Shown here in pieces: positions 51,930 through 61,875 of a DNA stretch of 64,000 nt; positions within the stretch are counted from its first letter, which is position 1, and the number at the start of each line of letters is the position of its first letter. The position numbers and the translations under genes are program-made. Where the stretch lies: positions 1-64,000 of the forward strand of contig VXQO01000113.1 of the NCBI GenBank assembly GCA_009838975.1, read 5' to 3'. This DNA is from Gemmatimonadota bacterium. GTDB taxonomy: Bacteria; Gemmatimonadota; Gemmatimonadetes; Longimicrobiales; Gaopeijiaceae. The notes beneath the pieces are model-generated. The model had not been told where the DNA came from, did not search any database, and was given only the letters and a program-made list of their open reading frames with translations.

Positions 51930-52966
51930 CAAAGCGTGATCCTGAAGGCAGCGGAGGCGAACCAGGTAGCCCCGGCCGGATCGTAGCCCGCGCTCCGGCC
52001 GGCGAATGGGTCTCCCACCCCCTCGGCCACACCCACTTCTACCGAAAGTCGGGTCAGCAGAAAGTTGAACCAGCCGCTAACGAAGTAGAGCACGCGCTCG
52101 GAAGCGACATCGCCGTTGATCGAGCCCGGATCGCCCGCTCCACGCGGTACCGACAGTTGAACGTCACCTTCATAGCGATCCCATCCGACGCCGCCCATGA
52201 TGCCGATCACGAACCAGTTCTTGCCGGCGGTCGCCCGCAGCGACGACACGGTGAGCCCGGTGGTCGCCTCGCCCGGATTCCCGTCGGCCGTGTTTCCCGC
52301 CCGGATGTCCGAATGCCAGCTGCGCGACGCCGCAACCGAGATTCCGGGGAGGGTGAAGGACTCGCGAAGCACCCCCACTCGCGCACCTGCCCCAAACCCG
52401 GATCCGGTACCGTCCAGCCCCGCTTCACCGGGAAGGCTCACGACGGAGTAGGAACCGATCAAGTCCACCGAGAGAATGCCACCGACCGTCGGTGCCAGCT
52501 GGAAACCGTCCATGACCCCCGCGACCGCGGTTCCCTTGAGCCCCAGCAGCGCAGCCGACTGCCCCTCTGCCAACTCGGCAGGGGTGGAGCCCGAGACGTT
52601 GGGAAGGGTCGCCCGCAGGGCCAACGCAGATACCGTAAGCCCGATGCGCGGCATGAGGCCGAGCCGCCGCCCGTGCGTGCTGGGTGTCCCGGGAATGTCA
52701 CTCCCCAGCGCTGACGCCAAACCGACCCCCTGCTGGACCGCCATCGCCGCCAGAGCCATCTCGCGGCACGTCGACAGGAATTGCGTCCTGCCCCCGGTGC
52801 AACGTTCGGCCAGGTCTGCGACACCCTCGACCCTCGCGTAGTCGGCACCCAGGTCCTGAGCCGCGGCCGCAACGGGCGCACCCGCCCACAGGACCGTCGC
52901 GGGCACCAACAGCAATGAAGTCCATGCGGCGCGTGGCCGCAGCGCCGGACCCGTCCGGCTATCCAC
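51929..52966 (-). CDS. Predicted outer-membrane protein, unknown function
   Basis: About 345 residues from a GTG at 52966 (an earlier GTG at 52993 is possible). A signal peptide (SLLLVPATVLWAGAP, cleavage near AAAQ) is followed by two cysteines close together (ERCTGGRTQFLSTC) and then strand-like, glycine-rich segments ending in a C-terminal phenylalanine-containing FRITL, compatible with a small barrel. It sits between purM and ribD in a housekeeping run with overlaps on both sides. No family recognised. Confidence 0.65.
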   Translation of the reverse strand: MDSRTGPALRPRAAWTSLLLVPATVLWAGAPVAAAAQDLGADYARVEGVADLAERCTGGRTQFLSTCREMALAAMAVQQGVGLASALGSDIPGTPSTHGRRLGLMPRIGLTVSALALRATLPNVSGSTPAELAEGQSAALLGLKGTAVAGVMDGFQLAPTVGGILSVDLIGSYSVVSLPGEAGLDGTGSGFGAGARVGVLRESFTLPGISVAASRSWHSDIRAGNTADGNPGEATTGLTVSSLRATAGKNWFVIGIMGGVGWDRYEGDVQLSVPRGAGDPGSINGDVASERVLYFVSGWFNFLLTRLSVEVGVAEGVGDPFAGRSAGYDPAGATWFASAAFRITL

Positions 52967-53996
52967 TCCAGCACACTCCCTGAAGCTCGACACCTGTCCC
53001 CCTCACCACCTCTCCGATCGACCAGGCATCGCCGCCGAGGGCTGCGAGTACGGCCTCCTCATGGTCCGGCGCCATCACCAGGATCATCCCGACGCCCATG
53101 TTGAAAACGCGGTACATCTCGTCCGGCGCCACGCCTCCGGCATCGCTCAATTGCCGGAAGACATTCGGCACCGACCACGATCCGCAGTCTATTCTGGCCC
53201 CCAGCCCGGACGGGAGCACACGGGGAAGGTTGCCCTCGATGCCCCCTCCCGTGACGTGAGCCATCGCGCGCACCAGCCTCCGCTGCAGCAGTGGCCACAC
53301 TGCGTTGAGATAGGATCGATGAACCCGCAGCAACACCTCGCCCGCGGAAGCGGATTCGCCGGGGAAAGGGTCGCCGACACCGAGTCCCATGCGCTCGAAG
53401 ACGATGGTTCTGGCCAGCGTGAAGCCGTTCGTGTGCAGTCCCGACGAGCGGATGGCGACCAGGCGGTCGCCGGGACGCACACCCGAACCGTCGAGTATCC
53501 GGCCCCGTTCGACGATCCCCACGACGAAGCCCGCGAGGTCGTACTCGCCGCTGCCGTAGAAGTCCGGCATCTCGGCCGTCTCCCCGCCGAGCAGCGCGCA
53601 TCCGTTCTCGCGGCAGGCACCGGACACGCCGGACACGACCTCCTGCGCCACTCCTTCGTCCAGCCGGCCCGTCGCGAGGTAGTCGAGGAAGAAGAGGGGC
53701 CTGGCTCCCTGCACCAGGATGTCGTTGACACAGTGATTGACGAGGTCGCGACCGACGGTGTCATGGCGCCCCGAGAGGAATGCCACCTTGAGCTTTGTTC
53801 CGACGCCGTCCGCGCTGGCAACGAGGACCGGGCGCGACAATCCCTGCGGCACCGCGTACAGTCCCCCGAACGCGCCCAGGCCCGAAAGGGTGTTCTCGTC
53901 TCCGGCCGCGTCCAGCAGGGGTGCGAAGGCGCGCTTGGCCCGCTCGGCGGCATCCAAGTCGACACCGGCGTCCTTGTAGGTGAGTGGATCGTTCAT
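52959..53996 (-). CDS. purM: Phosphoribosylformylglycinamidine cyclo-ligase
   Basis: 345 residues. YKDAGVDLDAAER, SADGVGTKLKVAF, LLGGETAEMPDFY and MAHVTGGGIEGNLPR are the canonical AIR synthetase blocks. Fifth step of purine synthesis. The ATG overlaps the stop of the PfkB gene (ATGA). Confidence 0.95.
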   Translation of the reverse strand: MNDPLTYKDAGVDLDAAERAKRAFAPLLDAAGDENTLSGLGAFGGLYAVPQGLSRPVLVASADGVGTKLKVAFLSGRHDTVGRDLVNHCVNDILVQGARPLFFLDYLATGRLDEGVAQEVVSGVSGACRENGCALLGGETAEMPDFYGSGEYDLAGFVVGIVERGRILDGSGVRPGDRLVAIRSSGLHTNGFTLARTIVFERMGLGVGDPFPGESASAGEVLLRVHRSYLNAVWPLLQRRLVRAMAHVTGGGIEGNLPRVLPSGLGARIDCGSWSVPNVFRQLSDAGGVAPDEMYRVFNMGVGMILVMAPDHEEAVLAALGGDAWSIGEVVRGTGVELQGVCWSG

Positions 53997-54883
53997 ACGT
54001 GCTCCAGCGAGCCGTTCAGCGTCTCTGCCCTTCCCTTCACTGCGTCCGGATCAAGTTGCCTGAAGCGATCGACAGAGAACGCCTCTACGGCGTACGAGCC
54101 CGTCGCGGAGGCGTGGACGAGCGCCCGCCGCAAGTCCGTCCCCCGGCCATCGAGGTATCCCAGGAATCCTCCCGCGAAGGCATCTCCCGCGCCAGTCGGA
54201 TCGACAACGGCGGGTACGGAATAGGCCGGGCAGGAGAACGTCCAGCCATCGGCAAACAGGGTCGCGCCCTGATCGCCCTGCTTGACGACCACAATGCCGG
54301 GCCCCCGCTCCCGAATCCATGCGGCGGCCTCTGCGACATCCCCTCTCTCGGCCAGGGCAACTGCTTCTTCGTCGTTGACAAACAGCATATCGATACGAGC
54401 GAGCAACTCGATCAGCGCCTCGCGGGCGCCGTCGATCCAGAAGTTCATCGTGTCGGCCGCGACCAGGCGGGGCGACCGCACCTGATCCAGTACGCCCAGT
54501 TGCAGGACCGGATCGATGTTGCCGAGGAACACCACTCCCGAGTCGCGGAAGCCGGGAGGCACCACCGGGTCGAACGAGGCGAAGACCCCCAGGCGCGTCG
54601 CGAGGGTCGTGCGCTTCCGGAAGCCCGCGTGGTAGCGACCCGCCCAGAAGAAGCTCTCGCCGGGAACCCGGGCGAGGCCTGTCAGATCGACTTCCCGTTC
54701 CTGAAGAAAGCGAAGCCGGTCCAACGGGAAGTCGTCACCCACGACCCCGACGACTCGCACGCCGGTGAACAGAGACGCAGCGGCGGAGAAGAAGGTCGCC
54801 GATCCGCCCACGACCCGGTCGACACACCCGGTCGGGGTCTCCACCGAATCCAGGGCCACGCTCCCGACGACGAGGACGGCCAT
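53993..54883 (-). CDS. PfkB-family sugar kinase
   Basis: 296 residues from the ATG at 54883 (overlap TGATG with argS). N-terminal VGSVALDSVETP, the GGSATFFSAAASLF substrate region and the signature DPTGAGDAFAGG. Ribokinase-fold kinases phosphorylate sugars, nucleosides or heptoses; the substrate cannot be read from sequence. The ORF-track start at 55615 is an artefact in argS. Confidence 0.88.
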   Translation of the reverse strand: MAVLVVGSVALDSVETPTGCVDRVVGGSATFFSAAASLFTGVRVVGVVGDDFPLDRLRFLQEREVDLTGLARVPGESFFWAGRYHAGFRKRTTLATRLGVFASFDPVVPPGFRDSGVVFLGNIDPVLQLGVLDQVRSPRLVAADTMNFWIDGAREALIELLARIDMLFVNDEEAVALAERGDVAEAAAWIRERGPGIVVVKQGDQGATLFADGWTFSCPAYSVPAVVDPTGAGDAFAGGFLGYLDGRGTDLRRALVHASATGSYAVEAFSVDRFRQLDPDAVKGRAETLNGSLEHV

Positions 54884-56565
54884 CAGGCGCCGCGCTCCAT
54901 GCGCTCCGGCGCCGTGATACCGAGCACGGCCAGCCCGTTGCCCAGCACGATCCGGGCTGCCCCGGCGAGCGCCAGCCGCGCCGCGCGAAGCGCGCCATCG
55001 CTCACCAGCGTCCTGCGCGCAGGATCGCGGGTCGGGTGTCCCGACTGGTACCAGGAATTGACCAGTCCCGCGGTTTTCTCCAGGTAGTCGCATACCAGGT
55101 GGGGGGCGCGGGCTCGCGCGGCGCGGCGCAGGAAGTCCGGAAACTCCGCCAGCTGGTTGATGACCTCCCGTTCGATGGGCGCGTCCAGCAGCGAGGTGTC
55201 CGCCGCCTCCGCGACGTCGGGCCCGTCCCCGTACTGATCCCCGGCAAGCTCGAAGAGGCGGCAGAGCCGCGCATGGGCGTACTGCACCTTGTAGACCGGG
55301 TTGCGATCGGACTGGTCGAGCGCCAGGTCCAGGTCGAAGGTGAGGTGCGCCTCGGGCCGGCGCATCAGGAAGAAATAGCGCGCCACGTCGGCACCGACCT
55401 CGGCCACCAGCTCCGCCAACGTGGTGTATGAGCCGGCCCTCTTCGAAAAGCGCACCTCCTCTCCACCCCGTTCCACGGTCACCATCTGGTGCAGCACGTA
55501 CTCGGGATAGCCCGGGCGTCGGCCCAGCGCCTGCAGCCCGGCGCGCACCCGGTCGACGGTGCTGTGATGGTCCGCTCCCTGCACGTTTACGACCTCGTGA
55601 AAGCCACGCTCCCACTTGCTCATGTGGTAGGCGACGTCCGGCAGGAAGTAGGTCGGCGACCCGTCGCTCTTGACCATCACCCTGTCCTTCTGGTCGCCGA
55701 AGCGGGAGGTCCGAAGCCAGGCGGCGCCATCGCTGCGGTAAGTGAGGCCGGTGTCGTCGAGCGCCTCGATGGTGGCCGCGACACGTCCGTCGTCGTACAG
55801 CCGCGTCTCGGGGTAGTACTCGTCGAAGTGCACCCGAAAAGCGGCCAGGTCCTTCTTCTGCTCGTCCCGAAGTTCCGCTACCGCGAAGTCCCGCATGGAC
55901 TGCAGGGCCGCGCCGCCCTGGTCGCCCTCGTATCTCCTTCCCACCTTCTGCCGCAGCAAATCGGCGATCTCGGCGACATAGTCTCCCCGGTATCCGTTCT
56001 CGGGCACCGGGATGTCATGGCCCAGCGATTGCTGGTAGCGGGCCCGAACGCTCTCTGCGAGGCGCATGATCTGCGCACCCGCATCGTTGAAGTAGAACTC
56101 GCGGTAAACCTGCCACCCGGACCACTCCAGGAGCGAAGCGATCGCGTCTCCGAGCGCGGCCTGCCTCCCGTGTCCCAGGTGTAGCGGGCCGGTCGGGTTG
56201 GCGGAGACGAATTCGACCATGATCCGCCTTCCGGACCCGTCGTCGTTTCGACCGTAGGCACCTGCGGCGGCCAGGATCCGGTGCAGCGACCCGCCCACCG
56301 TCGCCGCTTCCAGGAAGAAATTGAGGAATCCGGGACCGGCGACGTCGATGCGGTCGACGCCTTCCAGTCCGTCGAGCCTCTCCTTCAGGTCCTGTGCGAT
56401 ATCCCGGGGCGCGCGGCGCAGGCGCGAGGCCAGCGCCAGTGCGATGTTCGAAGCGAGGTCGCCATGGCTGGTGTCCTTCGGGCGCTCCAGACGGAAGCCC
56501 GCACCGGCTGCACCCAGCTCGGCGGCGGCCTCACGGAGGGCGTCCGAGATTCGCTCGACGAACAT
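54883..56565 (-). CDS. argS: Arginyl-tRNA synthetase
   Basis: 560 residues. The HIGH motif is in SANPTGPLHLGHGRQ and the KMSKS-like motif is VRFSKRAG, typical of ArgRS where KMSKS is degenerate. Anticodon-binding helices form the C-terminal third. The start ATG is 5 nt after fmdB; the ORF to 56970 runs through fmdB. Confidence 0.95.
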   Translation of the reverse strand: MFVERISDALREAAAELGAAGAGFRLERPKDTSHGDLASNIALALASRLRRAPRDIAQDLKERLDGLEGVDRIDVAGPGFLNFFLEAATVGGSLHRILAAAGAYGRNDDGSGRRIMVEFVSANPTGPLHLGHGRQAALGDAIASLLEWSGWQVYREFYFNDAGAQIMRLAESVRARYQQSLGHDIPVPENGYRGDYVAEIADLLRQKVGRRYEGDQGGAALQSMRDFAVAELRDEQKKDLAAFRVHFDEYYPETRLYDDGRVAATIEALDDTGLTYRSDGAAWLRTSRFGDQKDRVMVKSDGSPTYFLPDVAYHMSKWERGFHEVVNVQGADHHSTVDRVRAGLQALGRRPGYPEYVLHQMVTVERGGEEVRFSKRAGSYTTLAELVAEVGADVARYFFLMRRPEAHLTFDLDLALDQSDRNPVYKVQYAHARLCRLFELAGDQYGDGPDVAEAADTSLLDAPIEREVINQLAEFPDFLRRAARARAPHLVCDYLEKTAGLVNSWYQSGHPTRDPARRTLVSDGALRAARLALAGAARIVLGNGLAVLGITAPERMERGA

Positions 56566-56570
56566 GCGGA

Positions 56571-56990
56571 TCAGCCGCCCTGCGCCGCCGTTCCTCCGTC
56601 GGACGACCTGGTGGCGGAAGCAGCCTTGCCGCCTGCCTTCCCGGCGGCGCTGCCCCCTTCCGCCCCCGGCTTTCCGGATGCCCGCGAAGACGATGAAGAC
56701 GGCACCGCATCGCCGGAGGAATCCGATCCGGCGTTCCCGCCGCCCGCTCCACGAGCAGATTCCCCTGCTCCGGCCCCGGCTTCCTCGCGCGCCCGCTTCC
56801 GATAGTCTTCCGAGCGGTAGTCCGTGATGTAGAACCCATCGCCCTTGAAGAGCAACCCGGCACCACCGGAGATCAGCCTTTCCGCGCCGTGGCCGCAATC
56901 GGGACACGGTGCGCCCGGCTGTTCGCTCATTCTCTGGAAGACTTCGAAATCGCGACCGCAGTCGCGGCATCGGTATTCGTAGGTCGGCAT
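56571..56990 (-). CDS. FmdB-family zinc-ribbon protein
   Basis: 139 residues from MPTYEYRCRDCG. The N-terminal FmdB-type zinc ribbon has two CxxC pairs (CRDCG and CPDCG, about residues 8-35). The C-terminal ~75 residues are low-complexity Gly/Ser/Ala-rich. FmdB-type proteins are putative regulators, originally linked to formamidase genes. First gene of the eleven-gene run. Confidence 0.85.
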   Translation of the reverse strand: MPTYEYRCRDCGRDFEVFQRMSEQPGAPCPDCGHGAERLISGGAGLLFKGDGFYITDYRSEDYRKRAREEAGAGAGESARGAGGGNAGSDSSGDAVPSSSSSRASGKPGAEGGSAAGKAGGKAASATRSSDGGTAAQGG

Positions 56991-57099
56991 CGGCAGATTC
57001 GAACGCAAGACAGGGGGAATCACGGATGCGCGGACGGACCGGTGGACCCGAACCGCACGCGCTTCAATGATAACATGACGGCCGCACAGTCATCCGCGG

Positions 57100-58647
57100 T
57101 CAACGGGGATTCTCGTACGTCCCCCACAGCCCGCGCAGAACCTCGCTGATCTCGCCGAGCGTGACGCCGCCCTTCACCGCATCGATCATCACCGGAAGCA
57201 GGTTCTCGTCGCTGGCGGCGGCATTCCGGACCCGCCGCAACAGATCCCGCACCGCGTCGCCGTCACGCCGGGCCCTGAGCGCCGCAACCGCCTCGGTTTG
57301 CCGCGCCTCCAGCGCGCGGAAGTCGGGCCCGCGTTGCGGCTCGTGCACGTCTTCCGTCTGGTAGCGGTTCACCCCCACGACCACCCGCTCGCCGGCTTCG
57401 ATCTCCAGCTGATGCCTGTACGCTGCGCGGTGAATCGCCTCCTGCATGAAGGGGATCGCACGGGCGGATCCTCCCATCTCCTCGATCCGGTCGATCAGCG
57501 CCAGCGCCTCCGACTCGACCCGATCCGTCAGATGCTCGACAAGAAAACTGCCGCCGAGCGGATCGACCCACTCCGCGACCCCCGATTCCTCCGCGAGAAT
57601 CTGCTGGGTGCGCAGCGCGAGCGCCGCCGCTTGGGCGCTGGGCAGCGACAGAGCCTCGTCGTAGCCGTTCGTGTGCAGCGACTGCGTCCCCCCGAGCACA
57701 CCCGCCAGGGCCTGTATGGCGACCCGCACCACGTTGTTGAGGTGTTGCTGGGCCGTCAGCGTCGAACCGCCGGTCTGTGTGTGGAACCGCAGGCGGCACG
57801 ACCGGTCCGACGCACCGAAGCGTTCCCTCATCAGCCGCGCCCAGATCCGCCGGGCGGCGCGAAACTTCGCGACCTCCTCGAACAGATCGTTGTGGGCGGC
57901 GAAGAAGAACGAAATGCGCGGCGCGAACCCCTCCAGCTCGATGCCGCCGGCGAGCGCCCGGCGCACGTATTCCACCCCGTTCGCGAGTGTGAATGCGACT
58001 TCCTGGGCCGCCGTGGAGCCCGCTTCGCGAATGTGGTAGCCCGAAACCGAGATGGCGTTCCACCTGGGCAGTTCGGCCGCACAGAACGCCATCAGGTCGC
58101 TCACCAGCCGCAGCGACGGCCCCACGGGATAGATGTACGTCCCGCGCGCGAGGTACTCCTTCAGGATGTCGTTCTGAACCGTTCCCCTCAGTTCGCCGCG
58201 CCCCACGCCCGTCTCGTCCGCAACGGCGGTGTACAGCGCCAGCAGTACCGGGGCGGTGGCGTTGATGGTCATCGAGCAGGAGATGCGGCCGAGGTCGATG
58301 CCATGGAGGAGCGTGTGCATGTCCGCGAGGGAGTCGATGGCCACACCGACCCGCCCCACTTCTCCGGCGGCCAGGGGAGAATCGGAATCCAGACCCATCT
58401 GGGTGGGCAGGTCGAACGCAACGGACAGGCCCGTCGTCCCCTGGTTCAGCAGGAAGTGGTAGCGGCGGTTGGTCTCCTCGGCGGTGCCGAAACCGGCGTA
58501 CTGGCGCATCGTCCAGCGCCGTCCCCGGTACATGGTGGGGTAGATGCCACGGGTGAAGGGAAAGCGCCCCGGCTCTCCCAGATCCGCCTCGGACCGGAAC
58601 CCCTCCGGCAGCTCGTCGAAGGCCGCCCCGCCGTCTTCCGGTTTCAC
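57100..58647 (-). CDS. Methylmalonyl-CoA mutase family, large (catalytic) subunit without B12 domain
   Basis: 515 residues: the TIM-barrel catalytic part of acyl-CoA mutases. Blocks [20 protein letters not shown] (with the substrate tyrosine after TM), [19 protein letters not shown] and [10 protein letters not shown] identify the family. The C-terminal cobalamin-binding domain is absent, so a separate B12-binding subunit must exist. GTG start with GTGA overlap to the biotin carrier gene. The neighbours (propionyl-CoA carboxylase parts) argue for methylmalonyl-CoA rather than isobutyryl-CoA as substrate. Confidence 0.88.
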   Translation of the reverse strand: MKPEDGGAAFDELPEGFRSEADLGEPGRFPFTRGIYPTMYRGRRWTMRQYAGFGTAEETNRRYHFLLNQGTTGLSVAFDLPTQMGLDSDSPLAAGEVGRVGVAIDSLADMHTLLHGIDLGRISCSMTINATAPVLLALYTAVADETGVGRGELRGTVQNDILKEYLARGTYIYPVGPSLRLVSDLMAFCAAELPRWNAISVSGYHIREAGSTAAQEVAFTLANGVEYVRRALAGGIELEGFAPRISFFFAAHNDLFEEVAKFRAARRIWARLMRERFGASDRSCRLRFHTQTGGSTLTAQQHLNNVVRVAIQALAGVLGGTQSLHTNGYDEALSLPSAQAAALALRTQQILAEESGVAEWVDPLGGSFLVEHLTDRVESEALALIDRIEEMGGSARAIPFMQEAIHRAAYRHQLEIEAGERVVVGVNRYQTEDVHEPQRGPDFRALEARQTEAVAALRARRDGDAVRDLLRRVRNAAASDENLLPVMIDAVKGGVTLGEISEVLRGLWGTYENPR

Positions 58648-59174
58648 TCCGCCTCGACCTCGCCGAATTCCACCAGCACCTGCCCCTTCGCGACAGCGTC
58701 CCCCGCGCCGACCTGGATCCGCGCGACCCGCGCGGCGGCGGGGGCGCGCAGCTCGTTCTCCATCTTCATCGCCTCGACGATCATGACCGTCTCGCCCGCG
58801 TCAACGACCGACCCCTCCTCCACCTCCACCCGCACCACCAGTCCCGGCATCGGCGCCTTGAGGGGGGCGATCGCGGTCCTTCCGCCGGAGATTGCGGAGA
58901 GCGCCCTGACCTTCGCCTGGCGCTCGTCCAGGACCTCGACTGAAAACGAGCGTCCGCCCAGGTCGATCTCCCACCTGCCACGTCCGCCGTCCCGAGCCAG
59001 GAGCGGCACGGACGCACCATCCAGGAGCAGGGAATGTCCGATAGGCGGACTCGTCGACACCAGCGAGGCCTCGCGGCGCCTTCCGTCAATGACCACGCCG
59101 CCGTCCGCCTCGACGACCACATCGTGATCCTCGCCCCGCAGGGACACCACGTAGCGGCTCGGCCGGATCGACAT
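58644..59174 (-). CDS. Biotin carboxyl carrier protein of acyl-CoA carboxylase
   Basis: 176 residues from the ATG at 59174. An N-terminal ~95-residue domain resembling the BT domain that links carboxylase subunits, then the biotinyl domain with the biotinylation site EAMKMEN (about residue 145). It carries CO2 between the biotin carboxylase and PccB. Seven nt after the carboxylase gene, overlapping the mutase gene. Confidence 0.88.
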   Translation of the reverse strand: MSIRPSRYVVSLRGEDHDVVVEADGGVVIDGRRREASLVSTSPPIGHSLLLDGASVPLLARDGGRGRWEIDLGGRSFSVEVLDERQAKVRALSAISGGRTAIAPLKAPMPGLVVRVEVEEGSVVDAGETVMIVEAMKMENELRAPAAARVARIQVGAGDAVAKGQVLVEFGEVEAE

Positions 59175-59181
59175 CGACGCT

Positions 59182-60669
59182 TCACCCACGAGCACGGCGC
59201 TGCCAGTCCGACAAAGGTGTCCCGCCGCCCCCGATACGCGGGGCCGCACGCTCTTCACGTCTCCGATGCTCCAGGAGCGCCGACGCCGCGATCAGGGCTT
59301 CCCGTTCCTCCGACGACATCGCGTCGGTCAGCAGATCGGGATGCTCCGTGAGATACGCGGTCGAGAGCCGGCCTTCGCGGAAGTCGGGCTCGTCCATGAT
59401 CCGGCTCAGAAGCGGTGCGCACGTCGCGACACCGCCGATCCTCAACTCCCCGAGCGCACGCTTCATCCGCTGCACCGCCCCGCGGCGGTTCGCGGCCCAG
59501 GTGATCAGCTTGCCCAGCAGCGGATCGTAATGAAGTCCGATCTGCGATCCGCGGGCGATCCCGCCGTCCCAGCGCACCCCCGCCCCGTCCGGCGGCACGA
59601 ACTCGTCGACGACCCCGGTGACGGGAAGGAACCCGTCGAAAGGCGACTCGCTGGTGACTCGGCATTCCAGCGCGTGACCTCGCAACGGGATTTCCTCCTG
59701 GCGCAGCGGCAGCGGTTCCCCCGAGGCGACCCAGAACTGCCACTCCACCAGATCCACCCCCGTCACCAGTTCCGTCACCGGATGCTCGACCTGCAACCGC
59801 GTGTTCATCTCCAGGAAGAAGAACTCACCACCCGCGTGCAGAAACTCGACCGTGCCGGCGCCGACGTAGTCCACCGCCCTGGCCGCCCGCACCGCGGCCG
59901 CTCCCATTCGGCGCCGCTCCTCCGGACCAATGAGCGGCGACGGCGCTTCCTCGACGAGCTTCTGATGGCGTCTCTGGATCGAACATTCCCGCTCGAACAG
60001 ATGCACGACGTTGCCGTGCGTGTCCCCGAACAGCTGGATTTCGATGTGGCGGGGTCGTTCCAGGTAGCGCTCCACGTACACGCTGCCGTCGCCGAAGGCC
60101 GCTTCGGACTCGCGCACCGCAGCATCGAACGCGCCGCCGACCTCGTCCACCGTGCCGACGACGCGCATCCCCTTCCCCCCTCCCCCGGCGGCCGCCTTGA
60201 GCACGACCGGGAAGCCGACCGACTCGGCCGCGCGGCGCGCTTCACCCCGCGAACCAAGGGACGTGTGTGTCCCGGGCACGACGGGAACTCCCGCCGCGGC
60301 CATCCGCTGCCGCGCCTCCGTCTTGTCCCCCATCGCCCGGATCGTGCTTGCGGCGGGACCCACGAACACGTGCCCCGCGTCGACCACCGCCTCGGCGAAG
60401 TCCCCGCGCTCCGCGAGGAAGCCATAGCCGGGGTGGACCGCCTGTGCCCGCGAGCGCCGCGCCACATCGAGGATCCGGTCGACCGCCAGGTAGCTCTCCG
60501 ACGCGCGGGCGGGTCCGACACAGTACGCCTCGTCGGCGTGCATGACATGGGGCGAGCCCCGGTCCGCCTCCGAAAAGACCGCGATCGTACGGATTCCGAG
60601 TTCGCGCGCGCCGCGGATTACGCGGAGCGCGATTTCCCCCCGGTTGGCGACAAGTACGGATTCGAGCAA
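59182..60669 (-). CDS. Biotin carboxylase subunit of propionyl/acyl-CoA carboxylase
   Basis: 495 residues. LVANRGEIALRVIRGARELG, GGGGKGMRVV and FFLEMNTRLQVEHPVTE are diagnostic of AccC/PccA carboxylases. The biotin carrier is encoded by the next gene rather than fused, so this is a split PccA. Confidence 0.92.
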   Translation of the reverse strand: MLESVLVANRGEIALRVIRGARELGIRTIAVFSEADRGSPHVMHADEAYCVGPARASESYLAVDRILDVARRSRAQAVHPGYGFLAERGDFAEAVVDAGHVFVGPAASTIRAMGDKTEARQRMAAAGVPVVPGTHTSLGSRGEARRAAESVGFPVVLKAAAGGGGKGMRVVGTVDEVGGAFDAAVRESEAAFGDGSVYVERYLERPRHIEIQLFGDTHGNVVHLFERECSIQRRHQKLVEEAPSPLIGPEERRRMGAAAVRAARAVDYVGAGTVEFLHAGGEFFFLEMNTRLQVEHPVTELVTGVDLVEWQFWVASGEPLPLRQEEIPLRGHALECRVTSESPFDGFLPVTGVVDEFVPPDGAGVRWDGGIARGSQIGLHYDPLLGKLITWAANRRGAVQRMKRALGELRIGGVATCAPLLSRIMDEPDFREGRLSTAYLTEHPDLLTDAMSSEEREALIAASALLEHRRREERAAPRIGGGGTPLSDWQRRARG

Positions 60670-60788
60670 GGCGTGCGCCCGGTGCCCCCGGCCCCCGCGC
60701 CGGTCAACGTCGGTTTTGTCTCCCGGCGTAGTGCGGCGAACGGCAGCTGCGTGGGCGGATCGTGGATGTGACTGGGTTCGGTCGGAAT

Positions 60789-61751
60789 TCAGGACCGGTT
60801 AATGGTACCCACGATCGTGGTCTCCGCGCCATCACGCCAGATCCTGAATTCGATCTCCTCGTCTTCCGTGTAGGAAGCCAGAATCCGGCGCAGCTCCGCC
60901 ACATCGTCGACCGTCCGTCCCTCGACGCTCACCACGACGTCGCCGGGCCTCAGGCCCAGCGCCGAGTCTTCTTCGGCATCGGCGACGAGCACGCCCTCCG
61001 AGGTGCCGAAATAGGCGCCCAGCCCGGGGTTCAGCTCGATCAGATCCAAGCCGTGCGTACCGAAGTACGCGAAGTCGTACCTCCAGTCGTGCAGCTCATC
61101 GGGGCTGAACCGTGGCAGCACCGTGACGTCGGGGTCGCCGCCGGGATACACCACGTACGGCCATTCGATATCCTCGTAGCGTTCGCGCACCCCCTCCATC
61201 ATTTCTCGCACCCGCTCATTCACGTCCCGAAGGTGAATGCTCAGGGTGTCGAGCGTGGGACGCATGAGCGTCGTGGAGAATCCCAGGTGCTCGGGAAACA
61301 CGGTGAGGGTCAGCGATTCACCCTCGCGGTCGACTCCGACTTCGACCGCGTCGCCTTCCGTCACTTCGCTCATCAGGGCTCGCAGGCGCCTCTCGGGCGA
61401 CCATGGACCGGTTCCCGACCGCGACTCTTCATCGAGCGGCTCGGAGAGAAGGTGTCCGGAGATGGAAACGATCAGATCGCCCTCCAGAATCCCCGCGTCC
61501 TCCGCCGGACCACCGCGAGACAGTCCGCTGACCACGACCCCGCCGCCTTCCCCGGGGACGGTCTCACCCAGGTACACACCGAGCATCGGCCGGGCGTCAC
61601 CGGTCACCCACAACACCCGCCCCCTGCGGTCGCGCTCCTCGCGCTCTTCCTGCGCCAGGGTGGCCGGAGACCACGCCAACGAAGCGAACACCACAAACAC
61701 TGCGAAGGAAAACAACCCGCCCACACTCTTCTGCAATCCCGAAGTTCCCAT
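60789..61751 (-). CDS. Exported protein with two PDZ-like domains
   Basis: 320 residues from the ATG at 61751. A signal peptide (LFSFAVFVVFASLAWSP) is followed by two PDZ-like domains (about 55-140, with GPAEDAGILEGDLIVS; and about 225-310, with ALGLRPGDVVVSVEG). No protease domain is seen. It separates the biotin carboxylase and PccB genes and has 119- and 124-nt gaps on each side, so it may be transcribed separately. Function unknown. Confidence 0.75.
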   Translation of the reverse strand: MGTSGLQKSVGGLFSFAVFVVFASLAWSPATLAQEEREERDRRGRVLWVTGDARPMLGVYLGETVPGEGGGVVVSGLSRGGPAEDAGILEGDLIVSISGHLLSEPLDEESRSGTGPWSPERRLRALMSEVTEGDAVEVGVDREGESLTLTVFPEHLGFSTTLMRPTLDTLSIHLRDVNERVREMMEGVRERYEDIEWPYVVYPGGDPDVTVLPRFSPDELHDWRYDFAYFGTHGLDLIELNPGLGAYFGTSEGVLVADAEEDSALGLRPGDVVVSVEGRTVDDVAELRRILASYTEDEEIEFRIWRDGAETTIVGTINRS

Positions 61752-61875
61752 CCTGGTTCCCTTTTCCGTTGGTGTCGCAGCCCCCGGCACACCCCTGCTC
61801 AGGCTACTCGGCAGGTGAGACGCACAAGTCGGCCGAGGGGTTGCACGGGGGAACCGGCAGATCGGGCACGGACTG

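Noticed and set aside
54883-56970. 695-aa ORF as one long argS
   Set aside because: The first ~135 residues are fmdB in another frame; family start is at 56565.
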